This document shows, piece after piece, positions 8,302 through 15,914 of a stretch of 39,286 bases of DNA. The DNA comes from an uncultured Hyphomicrobiales bacterium (GTDB taxonomy: Bacteria > Pseudomonadota > Alphaproteobacteria > Rhizobiales > Aestuariivirgaceae). The stretch is from the NCBI GenBank assembly GCA_902826365.1, contig CADEEO010000007.1, positions 1 through 39,286 of the forward strand, written 5' to 3'. Under the pieces are notes generated by a model. That model was not told where the DNA came from, ran no database searches, and saw only the letters and a program-made list of their open reading frames with translations. The position numbers and the translations under genes are program-made. Position 1 is the stretch's first letter, and each line of letters opens with the position of its first letter.

Positions 8302-8331
8302 GATTCGCCGAATCAACTAACCAGAAGATTC
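8302..8331. promoter_or_regulatory. Cluster of three GANTC (CcrM methylation) sites
   Basis: GATTC at 8302-8306, GAATC at 8310-8314 and GATTC at 8327-8331. The first two form the palindrome GATTCG-C-CGAATC. In alphaproteobacteria CcrM methylates GANTC, and in Caulobacter the ctrA P1 promoter responds to its methylation state through GcrA. The site lies about 315-340 bp before ctrA and 55-85 bp before fliJ, so which gene it serves is open. Confidence 0.5.
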
Positions 8332-8364
8332 GCGTGCTTCATCCAACATCATGAACGGGTAAGC

Positions 8365-8379
8365 TTAAGGCCGGGTAAA
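8365..8379. promoter_or_regulatory. Candidate CtrA box, fliJ side
   Basis: TTAA-N7-TAAA, one mismatch from the CtrA consensus, about 120 bp before the fliJ-like start and 265 bp before ctrA. It could serve autoregulation or flagellar timing. A single site of this quality has a notable chance of arising at random. Confidence 0.35.
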
Positions 8380-8527
8380 CCGCAGGGGTGTTGCAATTAA
8401 AACTCTATTGGGCGTGGTCAATTTTGAGTGAGTGGCTATATTTAGTATGCCGTGTGAATTAAACCACTAGATATGGCATATAGTAAGTAAAAGTGTCCCG
8501 CGCAGAGATTAGGTTTTGTTAACCTTT

Positions 8528-8543
8528 CTAAGCTTATCTTAAC
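8528..8543. promoter_or_regulatory. Candidate CtrA box upstream of ctrA
   Basis: CTAA-N7-TTAAC, one mismatch in the first half-site with the extra C that CtrA half-sites often carry. It lies about 100 bp before the ctrA start, where autoregulation of the kind known in Caulobacter would act. Confidence 0.45.
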
Positions 8544-8644
8544 ATTCAGAGTTAACGGATAGTTGCGCGTTTAAGGCCCGTTGCCTGAGAGACTGCGCGA
8601 CTGAAAAGGCTCCGACAGGGAGCCGATGCAAAAGGGGTTTCGAG

Positions 8645-9361
<717 letters not shown>

Positions 9362-9387
9362 AACAGGCCTGCATGAGAAATTAAAAG

Positions 9388-9411
9388 GCCCGGGCCTAGT
9401 CCGGGCTTTTT
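9388..9411 (+). terminator. Rho-independent terminator after ctrA
   Basis: GCCCGG (9388-9393), seven-base loop, CCGGGC (9401-9406), then TTTTT. It lies in the short gap between the convergent ctrA and chpT genes. Confidence 0.85.
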
Positions 9412-9440
9412 GCTTTTCTGGTGGCTCGTTTAATTGCGTC

Positions 9441-10076
9441 CTACGCCGCTTGGGCCTGCACCAGCACGTCATCGCCGCTCATGGCCATGGTCAATTTAAG
9501 TCCGGCGGAAGCCGCCAGTTGCTTTGAATAATAGGGCTGCACCAATCTCGCATCGAGCATGGAGAGATCGGCGGTCCCCGCCAGAACGTCCGCCAGCGGT
9601 TCTGAAATCTTGGCCCGTTCGCCCGCGGCGCGCACCGTAAGCGTGTCACCCTCGGCAGCCACCGTCACAACGCCACCACGTGGAATTCCGGCCATCGCCA
9701 GAAGCAGCATGTTGAGCAGCAGCTTCACCTGCTGCTTGGGCCTGTTCTCGCGCGGCGCTTGCCAATCCAGCTTGACCTTTTCCTCGCCCACGAAGCCGCG
9801 CGCCACTTCGCCCGCTTCGCTTAAATCAATCAGCGCCCCTGCCGTTCCCGCCGCGCCAAAGGCAATCCGGCAGAATTTGAGCTTGGCGCCCGCCGTCCTT
9901 GCCGAAGAGCGGATCATGTCCATGGCCGTTGCCTTGGTTTCCTCGTCCATTTCCGGGTCGTCAAACAGCTCAAGGCCATTGGCGATGGCGCCCACCGGCG
10001 AAATCACGTCATGGCAGACGCGGCTGCACAGAAGTGCCGCAAGATCGAGATCGGAAATGCGTGACGCGTCTGTCAT
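9441..10076 (-). CDS. chpT: Histidine phosphotransferase ChpT
   Basis: A 211-residue protein with the ChpT signature LCSRVCHDVISPVGAIANGLELFDD, where H22 is the phosphorylated histidine of the dimerisation helix. The rest is a degenerate, non-ATP-binding kinase-like fold. ChpT carries phosphate from the hybrid kinase CckA to CtrA and CpdR. Its place directly beside ctrA, with an eipA-like gene nearby, is the arrangement I recall from Brucella and relatives. The start ATG lies after a run of G bases rather than a standard ribosome site. It is divergent from cysQ across 122 bp, in which I see no strong motif. Confidence 0.95.
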   Translation of the reverse strand: MTDASRISDLDLAALLCSRVCHDVISPVGAIANGLELFDDPEMDEETKATAMDMIRSSARTAGAKLKFCRIAFGAAGTAGALIDLSEAGEVARGFVGEEKVKLDWQAPRENRPKQQVKLLLNMLLLAMAGIPRGGVVTVAAEGDTLTVRAAGERAKISEPLADVLAGTADLSMLDARLVQPYYSKQLAASAGLKLTMAMSGDDVLVQAQAA

Positions 10077-10198
10077 GGGGGCCCCGTAAAAAGTGATTCG
10101 TTGAGGTTTCTTTTAGCAAAGCCCTGCAAAAATTTCTGCATTGACGATCACACCCCGGCACGCCCATAGAGACCCCCTCGAAAACTCCCGGAATCCCT

Positions 10199-10981
10199 AT
10201 GACCCTAGCCCCCACAAGCCTGACGAAATCACTGGTAAGCCTCGCCCTGCTGGCGGGACGCGAAATCATGGCGATTTATGCCACCGATTTCAGCGCCCGC
10301 ACCAAAAGCGACCTGACGCCCGTGACCGAGGCCGATGAAGCGGCCGAGCGCATCATCCTCGAAGGCCTGGCACGGCTTGATCCCCAGACCCCGGTCATTT
10401 CCGAGGAAGCCGCAGCGTCTGGCCGCGTGCCCCAGGTGGGCGCCAGCTTCTATCTCGTCGATCCCCTGGACGGCACCAAGGAATTCGTCTCCCGCAATGG
10501 TGAGTTCACGGTGAACATCGCCAAGGTCGAAAACGGCGTTCCCGTCATTGGCGTGGTCTATGCCCCGGCCAAGGGGCGCATCTTCTGGGGCGATACCGCC
10601 AAGGGCGCCGCCGAAGGCAAGATCGCCGCCGATGAAACCATCGCCTGGAAAAAACTGCTGGTCCGCCCCTGCCCTGGCGATGGCGCCATTGTCGTGGCAA
10701 GCCGCAGCCACCGGGACAGCGCCACAGATGACTATCTCAAGACCGTGAAAGTGGCCAAGCTGGTGTCCGCCGGCTCCTCGCTGAAATTCTGCCTGATCGC
10801 GGCCGGCGAAGCCGATCTCTACCCGCGCTTTGGCCGCACCATGGAATGGGATACGGCGGCGGGCCATGCGGTGTTGTTGGCCGCAGGGGGGAAAGTGCTG
10901 AACAGCGATGGCCAGCCCCTCTGCTATGGTAAGCGTGACCGGGGGTTCGATAATCCGGGCTTCATAGCCAGCGCCGCATGA
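10199..10981 (+). CDS. cysQ: 3'(2'),5'-bisphosphate nucleotidase CysQ
   Basis: A 260-residue member of the inositol-monophosphatase fold. The metal-binding motifs are present: EE at 69-70, DPLDGTKEF at 88-96, and WDTAAGHAVL near 217-226. CysQ hydrolyses 3'-phosphoadenosine 5'-phosphate (PAP) to AMP, removing the by-product of sulfate reduction and sulfotransfer. A PAPS-using fold is also predicted in the gene at 7150, but the two are 2.3 kb apart with ctrA and chpT between them, so a direct link is speculative. The length fits the family. Confidence 0.95.
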   Translation: MTLAPTSLTKSLVSLALLAGREIMAIYATDFSARTKSDLTPVTEADEAAERIILEGLARLDPQTPVISEEAAASGRVPQVGASFYLVDPLDGTKEFVSRNGEFTVNIAKVENGVPVIGVVYAPAKGRIFWGDTAKGAAEGKIAADETIAWKKLLVRPCPGDGAIVVASRSHRDSATDDYLKTVKVAKLVSAGSSLKFCLIAAGEADLYPRFGRTMEWDTAAGHAVLLAAGGKVLNSDGQPLCYGKRDRGFDNPGFIASAA

Positions 10982-10992
10982 TTTGCGATAAA

Positions 10993-11007
10993 TTAACCAT
11001 CTCGTAA
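10993..11007. promoter_or_regulatory. Candidate CtrA box upstream of the eipA-like gene
   Basis: TTAA-N7-GTAA, one mismatch from TTAA-N7-TTAA, about 75-90 bp before the eipA-like start. In Brucella the DUF1134 gene eipA is reported to be under CtrA control, so a box here agrees with the known circuit. Confidence 0.5.
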
Positions 11008-11080
11008 GCCCTCTCCGCTACTTTCTGGATGACTGGTCTTGGCCCCGCCGTTGCGCGTGGCCCATGCGTGAGGTGGTAAG

Positions 11081-11671
11081 ATGAACAGCAAATTCCTGAA
11101 ATCCATAGGCCTGGCGATTGCCCTTTGCTTTGCCGGCATGTCGTTCCCGGCAATGGCGCAAACCACCGGCAGCATTGCAAAGCCCAGATCCACCTTCACC
11201 ACTGAGGAAATAGTCACCAAAGGCCATCAGTTCTTCGGCAAGGCCAGCCGCGGCATCAGTGAAGCAATTGAATATGTTTTCCAGAGCCAGGGCGAACCCA
11301 CCGCTTATATCGTCGGCGAAGAAGGTTCTGGCGCCATGATCGGCGGCTTGCGTTTTGGTGAAGGCACGATTTACTACAAGGACGGCACCACCCAGAAAAT
11401 CTATTGGCAGGGTCCGTCCGTCGGCTTTGATTTCGGCGGCAATGGCTCGCGCACCATGGTGCTGGTTTATAATTCCGACCAGCCAAGGGAACTCTACAAA
11501 CGCTTCATCGGCGTTGAAGGCTCGGCCTACCTTATCGGCGGGATTGGCGTAAACCTCCAGAAGTACCGGAACATCACCCTTGCCCCCATCAGAACCGGTG
11601 TTGGCGCCCGCTTCGGCGCCAATGTGGGTTATCTGAAATACTCCAAAAATCCCACCTGGAACCCCTTCTAA
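11081..11671 (+). CDS. eipA: DUF1134 periplasmic envelope-integrity protein (EipA-like)
   Basis: A 196-residue secreted protein. A signal peptide with a hydrophobic core at about 7-20 ends in AMA at 26. The mature part contains SRGISEAIEYVF, EGSGAMIGGLRFGEG and GGIGVNLQ, which I recognise as DUF1134. The Brucella member EipA folds as a small beta-barrel in the periplasm and is needed for envelope stress resistance. The ATG follows GAGGTGGTAAG, a good ribosome site. The gene lies beyond chpT and cysQ and has a candidate CtrA box upstream, so a role in cell-cycle-timed envelope maintenance is likely. The biochemical activity is unknown. Confidence 0.9.
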   Translation: MNSKFLKSIGLAIALCFAGMSFPAMAQTTGSIAKPRSTFTTEEIVTKGHQFFGKASRGISEAIEYVFQSQGEPTAYIVGEEGSGAMIGGLRFGEGTIYYKDGTTQKIYWQGPSVGFDFGGNGSRTMVLVYNSDQPRELYKRFIGVEGSAYLIGGIGVNLQKYRNITLAPIRTGVGARFGANVGYLKYSKNPTWNPF

Positions 11672-11699
11672 TTTTTCATTCGCCTCTGCCCTCGTTCCG

Positions 11700-11737
11700 C
11701 ACTAAAACCATGCGCTGAATTGGATTTAGTGTTTTTT
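11700..11737 (+). terminator. Probable terminator after the eipA-like gene
   Basis: CACTAAA (11700-11706) pairs with TTTAGTG (11725-11731) across an 18-base loop and is followed directly by TTTTTT. The stem is AT-rich and the loop long, so it is weaker than the terminators after sciP and ctrA. Confidence 0.5.
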
Positions 11738-11748
11738 CGAGGACTGCC

Positions 11749-12648
11749 ATGTCTCAATCCGAGACCCTTATGCTGCTCATCCTGGGCTTTGCCGTCGCCG
11801 CTTTCCTGGGCCTGATCGGCGGGAGAATTGCCTGGAAGCTGGCCTTTCGCCTGGGCGCCCGCCACACCCAGCGCAACATGCCCTCCAACATGATCGAGCT
11901 TCAGACCGACCGTGACCGCATGCGCGCCGAACACGCCATGATGGCAAAAAAGCTGGAACTGCGCCTGAGCGACATCCGCATGCGCATGGCCGAGCAGACG
12001 GCGGAAGTTTCGCGCCACCGCAACCGCTTTGAAATCCTCAAGCAGGATTTGGCCAAGCGCGATGAAGAGTTGCTCGAGCGCAACGCCGAAATCGTCACCC
12101 TGCGCGACAGGGTGAGTGAACTGGAAACCCACGTTGAGGAAAAAGACGGCGAGATCCAAGCCTTGAATGAGTCGCTGGTCGAGGTGGAGGAAGTGGAAAT
12201 CGTCGACGCGAAGGAAGCAACAGGCGAGGCAGCGCCCGTGCCAACCGAGGACCGCCTGAAGAATCGGATCAAGGACCTTGTAAAAATAACCAAGCAAATT
12301 TCAAAACAAAAGAAAGGCGCTCCGCTGGAACTGGAGCAGCCGGTGTCGATGAGCCAGAGCGAAGTCATCGTAAAGCCCGCCGACAGCAGCACCCTGGAAT
12401 TCGTGGCGCAGTCCGAAGTCCTCGAGGAAAAGATTGTCGAAACCGAACGGGCCGCCGAGGAATTGCAGGATGAACTCAAGCGGCTTGATCAGGCCTGGTC
12501 AGGGTCCGAGGCAGCGCCGGAAGCTGCGGTCGAACCGGTTGCGGAAGCTCCCGCCCCGGCCGAAGAGGAAAAACCGAGAAGCGCCATCACCAATGTGATT
12601 TCCCTCGCCCAGCGCATCCGCTCGCTGCATAAGGACGTGTCAAAATAG
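11749..12648 (+). CDS. Membrane-anchored coiled-coil protein of unknown function
   Basis: A 299-residue protein that I cannot place in a named family. One N-terminal transmembrane helix (about 7-28) has glycines in LGLIGGRIAWKLAFRLG. A long charged coiled coil (about 48-150, with repeats of RMRxE and RxxVSELE type) follows, then an acidic, alanine/proline-rich stretch (about 255-280), and a conserved-looking C-terminus ITNVISLAQRIRSLHKDVSK. The layout is that of an inner-membrane anchor with a cytoplasmic rod and a terminal peptide, as in division or cell-shape scaffolds. That analogy is architectural only. The gene stands alone between eipA-like and tRNA-Glu. Confidence 0.8.
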   Translation: MSQSETLMLLILGFAVAAFLGLIGGRIAWKLAFRLGARHTQRNMPSNMIELQTDRDRMRAEHAMMAKKLELRLSDIRMRMAEQTAEVSRHRNRFEILKQDLAKRDEELLERNAEIVTLRDRVSELETHVEEKDGEIQALNESLVEVEEVEIVDAKEATGEAAPVPTEDRLKNRIKDLVKITKQISKQKKGAPLELEQPVSMSQSEVIVKPADSSTLEFVAQSEVLEEKIVETERAAEELQDELKRLDQAWSGSEAAPEAAVEPVAEAPAPAEEEKPRSAITNVISLAQRIRSLHKDVSK

Positions 12649-12669
12649 TTCATGGCGCTGATCGCTGAG

Positions 12670-12744
12670 TGGTGATCCCTGCGGGAATCGAACCCGCCTT
12701 TACAACGTGAGAGGCTGTCGTCCTAACCGATAGACGAAGGGACC
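12670..12744 (-). tRNA. tRNA-Glu (CTC)
   Basis: The reverse strand gives a 75-nt cloverleaf: acceptor GGTCCCT pairing AGGGATC, anticodon loop CTCTCAC (anticodon CTC), T-arm with GGTTCGATTC, and an encoded CCA. It reads toward the 3' end of the coiled-coil gene. No integration-site duplicate is seen. Confidence 0.95.
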
Positions 12745-12793
12745 CTGTCACCAGAGGCTTTCCTATATCGGGCCGGTTGCACGAGTGCAAGCA

Positions 12794-13108
12794 CTAGGGA
12801 GACGTGACCTTCACCCGGAGCAAAACCTTCCGGCTGCTCACCTCGACGATGAAAACTTCCGTGCCCGTGTTGATCGTCAGCTTGTCGCCCGTCAGGATGG
12901 CTTCGCGCACCTGGGCGCCGGCAGGCAGGCCAAGCTCCACCAGTCCCGTGCCCTCCGGCAGCGCAGCGCGGTTCTTGATCTTGTAGATAATGCCGCCAAT
13001 AAGGCCTAGGAAGAGCAGCACGATAAGCGCCCCCATGAAATACACGGCAAATACCAGAAAGCGATTGACTGGCGGGGCCTCACCCATATTTGAGTTTTGA
13101 TCATCCAT
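12794..13108 (-). CDS. DUF6476-like small membrane protein
   Basis: A 104-residue protein with a short cytoplasmic start, one transmembrane helix (about 17-43, with GGIIYKIK at its end) and a small soluble domain with LVELGLPAGAQVREA, GDKLTINTG and EVFIVEVSS. The pattern resembles DUF6476 proteins, which are often found divergent from rluD in alphaproteobacteria. Function is unknown. GGAAGGA about ten bases before the ATG supports this start. The start codon overlaps that of rluD on the other strand: the four bases CATG serve both. Confidence 0.72.
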   Translation of the reverse strand: MDDQNSNMGEAPPVNRFLVFAVYFMGALIVLLFLGLIGGIIYKIKNRAALPEGTGLVELGLPAGAQVREAILTGDKLTINTGTEVFIVEVSSRKVLLRVKVTSP

Positions 13109-14093
13109 GACGTCGCAATCCTTCCGAACCCTTACGGCAACCGTCGAAGCCCCTGACCGGCTCGACCGCTTCCTGGCGCTGGCCTTCCCCGAGGTCAGCC
13201 GCGCCCGCTTTCAAAGGCTTATCGCGGAAGGCCAGGTCTCTGTCGAGGGTGTTCCGGCAACCGAAACCCGCCACAAGCTGAAGCCGGGCCAGCGCGTGGA
13301 AGCGGTGATCCCGCCAGCCGTGGCCGCCGAACCAAGGGCCGAAACCATCCCGCTCACCGTGGTCTATGAAGACAAGGACCTGATCATCATCGATAAGCCC
13401 GCAGGCCTCGTGGTTCACCCCGGTGCTGGCAATGAAACCGGAACCCTCGTCAATGCCCTCATTGCCCACTGCGGTGACAGCCTGTCGGGCATTGGCGGGG
13501 TCAAGCGCCCCGGCATCGTGCACAGGTTGGACAAGGACACCAGCGGACTGCTGGTCGTTGCCAAGAATGATGCGGCCCACCATGGCCTGTCCGGGCAATT
13601 CGCCTCCCACGGGCGCGATGGCAGGCTGGAACGGGCCTATAAGGCCATCGTCTGGGGTGTTCCCGAACGCAACCGTGGCACGGTTTCGGCCAATATCGCC
13701 CGCAGCAACAGCAACCGCCAGAAAATGGCCATCTCCAGGTCAGCCCTGTCGCGCGAAGCCGTCACCCACTACGAAGTTCTGGAGAATTTGGGCAAACCGC
13801 CCCTGGCCAGCCTGCTGCGCTGCATCCTGGAAACCGGACGCACCCACCAGATCCGGGTGCACATGACACATATCGGCCATCCGCTTTTGGGCGATCCTGT
13901 CTATGGCGCCAGCTTCAAAGCCTCCCTCAGCACCTTGAGTGAAGCCGCAAGAGATGCCGTTAACACATTGAATAGACAGGCGCTTCATGCCTGCGTCCTA
14001 GGGTTTGAACATCCCCGAACCGGCAAGGCCCTGCGCTTTGAAAGCCCCTTGCCAGCTGATATGATGCAACTATTGGCCGCGTTCACGCGTTGA
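13107..14093 (+). CDS. rluD: Ribosomal large-subunit pseudouridine synthase RluD/RluA family
   Basis: A 328-residue protein with an N-terminal S4 RNA-binding domain (about 15-75) and the RluA-type catalytic domain. IIDKPAGLVVHPG and HRLDKDTSGLLVV (H139 to about 151, catalytic D142) are intact, as is GRTHQIRVHM near the C-terminus. RluD makes pseudouridines in helix 69 of 23S rRNA (1911, 1915 and 1917 in E. coli). The assignment to RluD rather than another RluA-family member rests on the S4 domain and on its place next to rpoH, a pairing common in rhizobia. The start overlaps a divergent start codon and has no clear ribosome site. Confidence 0.92.
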   Translation: MTSQSFRTLTATVEAPDRLDRFLALAFPEVSRARFQRLIAEGQVSVEGVPATETRHKLKPGQRVEAVIPPAVAAEPRAETIPLTVVYEDKDLIIIDKPAGLVVHPGAGNETGTLVNALIAHCGDSLSGIGGVKRPGIVHRLDKDTSGLLVVAKNDAAHHGLSGQFASHGRDGRLERAYKAIVWGVPERNRGTVSANIARSNSNRQKMAISRSALSREAVTHYEVLENLGKPPLASLLRCILETGRTHQIRVHMTHIGHPLLGDPVYGASFKASLSTLSEAARDAVNTLNRQALHACVLGFEHPRTGKALRFESPLPADMMQLLAAFTR

Positions 14094-14155
14094 TCAAAAT
14101 AAAGTTAAACGGTAACTTGTTTAGTATCTTATTTTCGTCGCAATCACACCTATAT
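14094..14155 (+). promoter_or_regulatory. Candidate promoter region of rpoH
   Basis: CTTATT (14128-14133) and CTATAT (14150-14155), 16 bases apart, resemble the alphaproteobacterial heat-shock pattern CTTGAA/CCTATAT only loosely. The same bases can be read as a weak housekeeping promoter. A TCAA-N7-TTAA element (14094-14108) one mismatch from a CtrA box overlaps upstream. Confidence 0.3.
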
Positions 14156-14206
14156 TATTCCTGTACCTGAGCGGAAAACTCAGGAAACCGAGGAAGGGAA
14201 AGAATT

Positions 14207-15118
14207 ATGGCGCGCTCCACAGCATTACCGGCAATTGCCTCAGGCGAAGGCGGTCTCAACCGCTATCTGCAGGAAATTCGCCTGTTTCCGATGCTCGCCC
14301 CGGAAGAAGAATTCATGCTGGCCAAGCGCTGGAAAGAGCATGGCGACAGCAAAGCAGCTGAACGCATGATCACCAGCCATTTGCGTCTCGTGGCCAAAAT
14401 TGCCATGGGCTACCGCGGCTATGGCCTGCCTATTGGCGAAGTGATCTCCGAAGGCAACGTGGGCCTCATGCAGGCCGTCAAGCGCTTTGAGCCCGACAAG
14501 GGCTTCCGGCTCGCGACCTATGCCATGTGGTGGATCAAGGCCTCCATCCAGGAATATGTCCTGCGTTCATGGTCGCTTGTGAAAATGGGCACCACCGCCA
14601 GCCAGAAAAAGCTGTTCTTCAACCTGCGCAAGATGAAGGGCCAGATTCAGGCTCTTGAAGACGGCGATTTGAAGCCGGATCAGGTGAAGCTGATTGCCAC
14701 GCGGCTTGGTGTTGAGGAACAGGAAGTCATCAACATGAACCGCAGGCTCAGCGGTGACGCCTCGCTCAATGCCCATGTCAGCGCTGATGCCGAAGGCGAA
14801 TGGCAGGATTGGCTGGTTGATGACAGCGACAGCCAGGAAGACATTCTCGTTGAAAACGAGGAGTCCGCCATGCGCAAGGACATGCTGACGAAGGCCTTGG
14901 ACAAGCTCACGGACCGCGAACGCCGAGTATTCGAAGCCCGCAAGCTGCAGGACGACCCGATGACGCTTGAGGACCTCTCAAAGGAATTCGACGTCTCGCG
15001 TGAGCGCATCCGGCAGATCGAGGTGCGGGCTTTCGAAAAGGTCCAGAAGGCCGTGAAAAACGCGGCTCAAAAGGCCCTAGCCCCGAAAGCAGCACCAGCG
15101 GCGGCACTTACCTATTGA
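14207..15118 (+). CDS. rpoH: RNA polymerase heat-shock sigma factor RpoH (sigma-32)
   Basis: A 303-residue group 3 sigma factor. Region 2 contains HLRLVAKIAMGYRGYGLPIGEVISEGNVGLMQAVKRFEP and the RpoH-specific box QKKLFFNLRK is at 133-142. The region 4 helix-turn-helix has LEDLSKEFDVSRERIRQIEVRA. It directs RNA polymerase to heat-shock genes, such as ftsH, chaperones and proteases. GAGGAAGGG before the ATG is a strong ribosome site. Many Hyphomicrobiales have two rpoH genes, and only one is seen here. It ends 9 bp from the convergent CAP-domain gene with no terminator that I can recognise. Confidence 0.97.
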   Translation: MARSTALPAIASGEGGLNRYLQEIRLFPMLAPEEEFMLAKRWKEHGDSKAAERMITSHLRLVAKIAMGYRGYGLPIGEVISEGNVGLMQAVKRFEPDKGFRLATYAMWWIKASIQEYVLRSWSLVKMGTTASQKKLFFNLRKMKGQIQALEDGDLKPDQVKLIATRLGVEEQEVINMNRRLSGDASLNAHVSADAEGEWQDWLVDDSDSQEDILVENEESAMRKDMLTKALDKLTDRERRVFEARKLQDDPMTLEDLSKEFDVSRERIRQIEVRAFEKVQKAVKNAAQKALAPKAAPAAALTY

Positions 15119-15127
15119 CCTGAACCT

Positions 15128-15778
15128 TCAGTAGAGCCCACTGCCCCCTAGAACTTTCATGCCCTCAGGCAGCGGTGCAAAGAAGATCTGGACCGCCCAG
15201 ATATTGTTGCCCCGCTGCACCACGCCGGTGGACACGAATTTATAGCCGCTGTTGAGCAAGGTTTTGCGGTGCGGCCGGCTCTCCACCCATTGCTGGAACA
15301 GGCGCCGCGCCTTGCCCGCATCGGCCTCGCCCTTTTGCGTGTCGCGGGCCGCATTCTCCGCCATGCTTGGCATCATCATTATGGGGCTTCCGAGGAATGC
15401 CCGCATGCGCGAGTCAAATTCATGGCCCGAACTTGCCTTATGGCCCACATAGCCATTGAGCATCATGTCAATGGCCTGGGCCCGTGCCGCATCACGCAGC
15501 TTTGGGCTCGCCTGCAGGGATGCAACCCCTTTGGACTGCCGATAGGCATTGGCCTGCCTCGCGATTACCTCTTCCAGGTCCTCGCGGATGCGCGCATCGG
15601 CAGGCAGGTTCTTGAGCGAGCCAAGGGCTATTTCCAGATAGGTTTTTGCGCGCGCCTCAAAAGCTGTTCCCGGGAGCAAAACCGGGCCTGCGACAAGCCA
15701 AATCAGAACGTACTTACATAGGGTTGCAATTACTCCAGATACCCCGGAAATTCCCGCATTGCGGGTAAAATAGTCCAT
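15128..15778 (-). CDS. CAP/SCP-domain secreted protein
   Basis: A 216-residue protein with an N-terminal hydrophobic segment (about 16-42) that acts as a signal or anchor, followed by a CAP (cysteine-rich secretory/PR-1) type domain. Visible marks are LRDAARAQAIDMMLNGYVGHKASSGHEFDSRM with H residues in the usual places, ENAA, and a C-terminal GNNIWAVQIFFAPLP. Bacterial CAP proteins act outside the cytoplasm and their biochemical role is mostly unknown. The ATG at 15778 has GAGGG just before it, and a TTG five codons upstream is less likely. It is convergent with rpoH and divergent from the EAL gene. Confidence 0.82.
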   Translation of the reverse strand: MDYFTRNAGISGVSGVIATLCKYVLIWLVAGPVLLPGTAFEARAKTYLEIALGSLKNLPADARIREDLEEVIARQANAYRQSKGVASLQASPKLRDAARAQAIDMMLNGYVGHKASSGHEFDSRMRAFLGSPIMMMPSMAENAARDTQKGEADAGKARRLFQQWVESRPHRKTLLNSGYKFVSTGVVQRGNNIWAVQIFFAPLPEGMKVLGGSGLY

Positions 15779-15914
15779 ACTGCCCTCAGTCAAATTCCGA
15801 AATTTTACACATTATTTCATTCTTCCTAACCATTATGGCCTGAACGGAAGCCAAGGCCAATTATCGTAAATGACTCTTTCCGACCCATTATTGCACCCCT
15901 CGGAGGCACCCGAG

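Larger units (their letters stand above)
8248..8644. other. fliJ/ctrA intergenic regulatory region
   Basis: A 397-bp region with no convincing ORF and an AT-rich right half. It holds three GANTC sites near the fliJ side (8302-8331), a TTAA-N7-TAAA box (8365-8379), a short inverted repeat TATGCC/GGCATA (8446-8480), a CTAA-N7-TTAAC box (8528-8543), and two GTTAAC palindromes (8518-8523 and 8551-8556). The ctrA start is preceded by GGGG about nine bases upstream. I could not fix a single -35/-10 pair with confidence. Confidence 0.7.
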
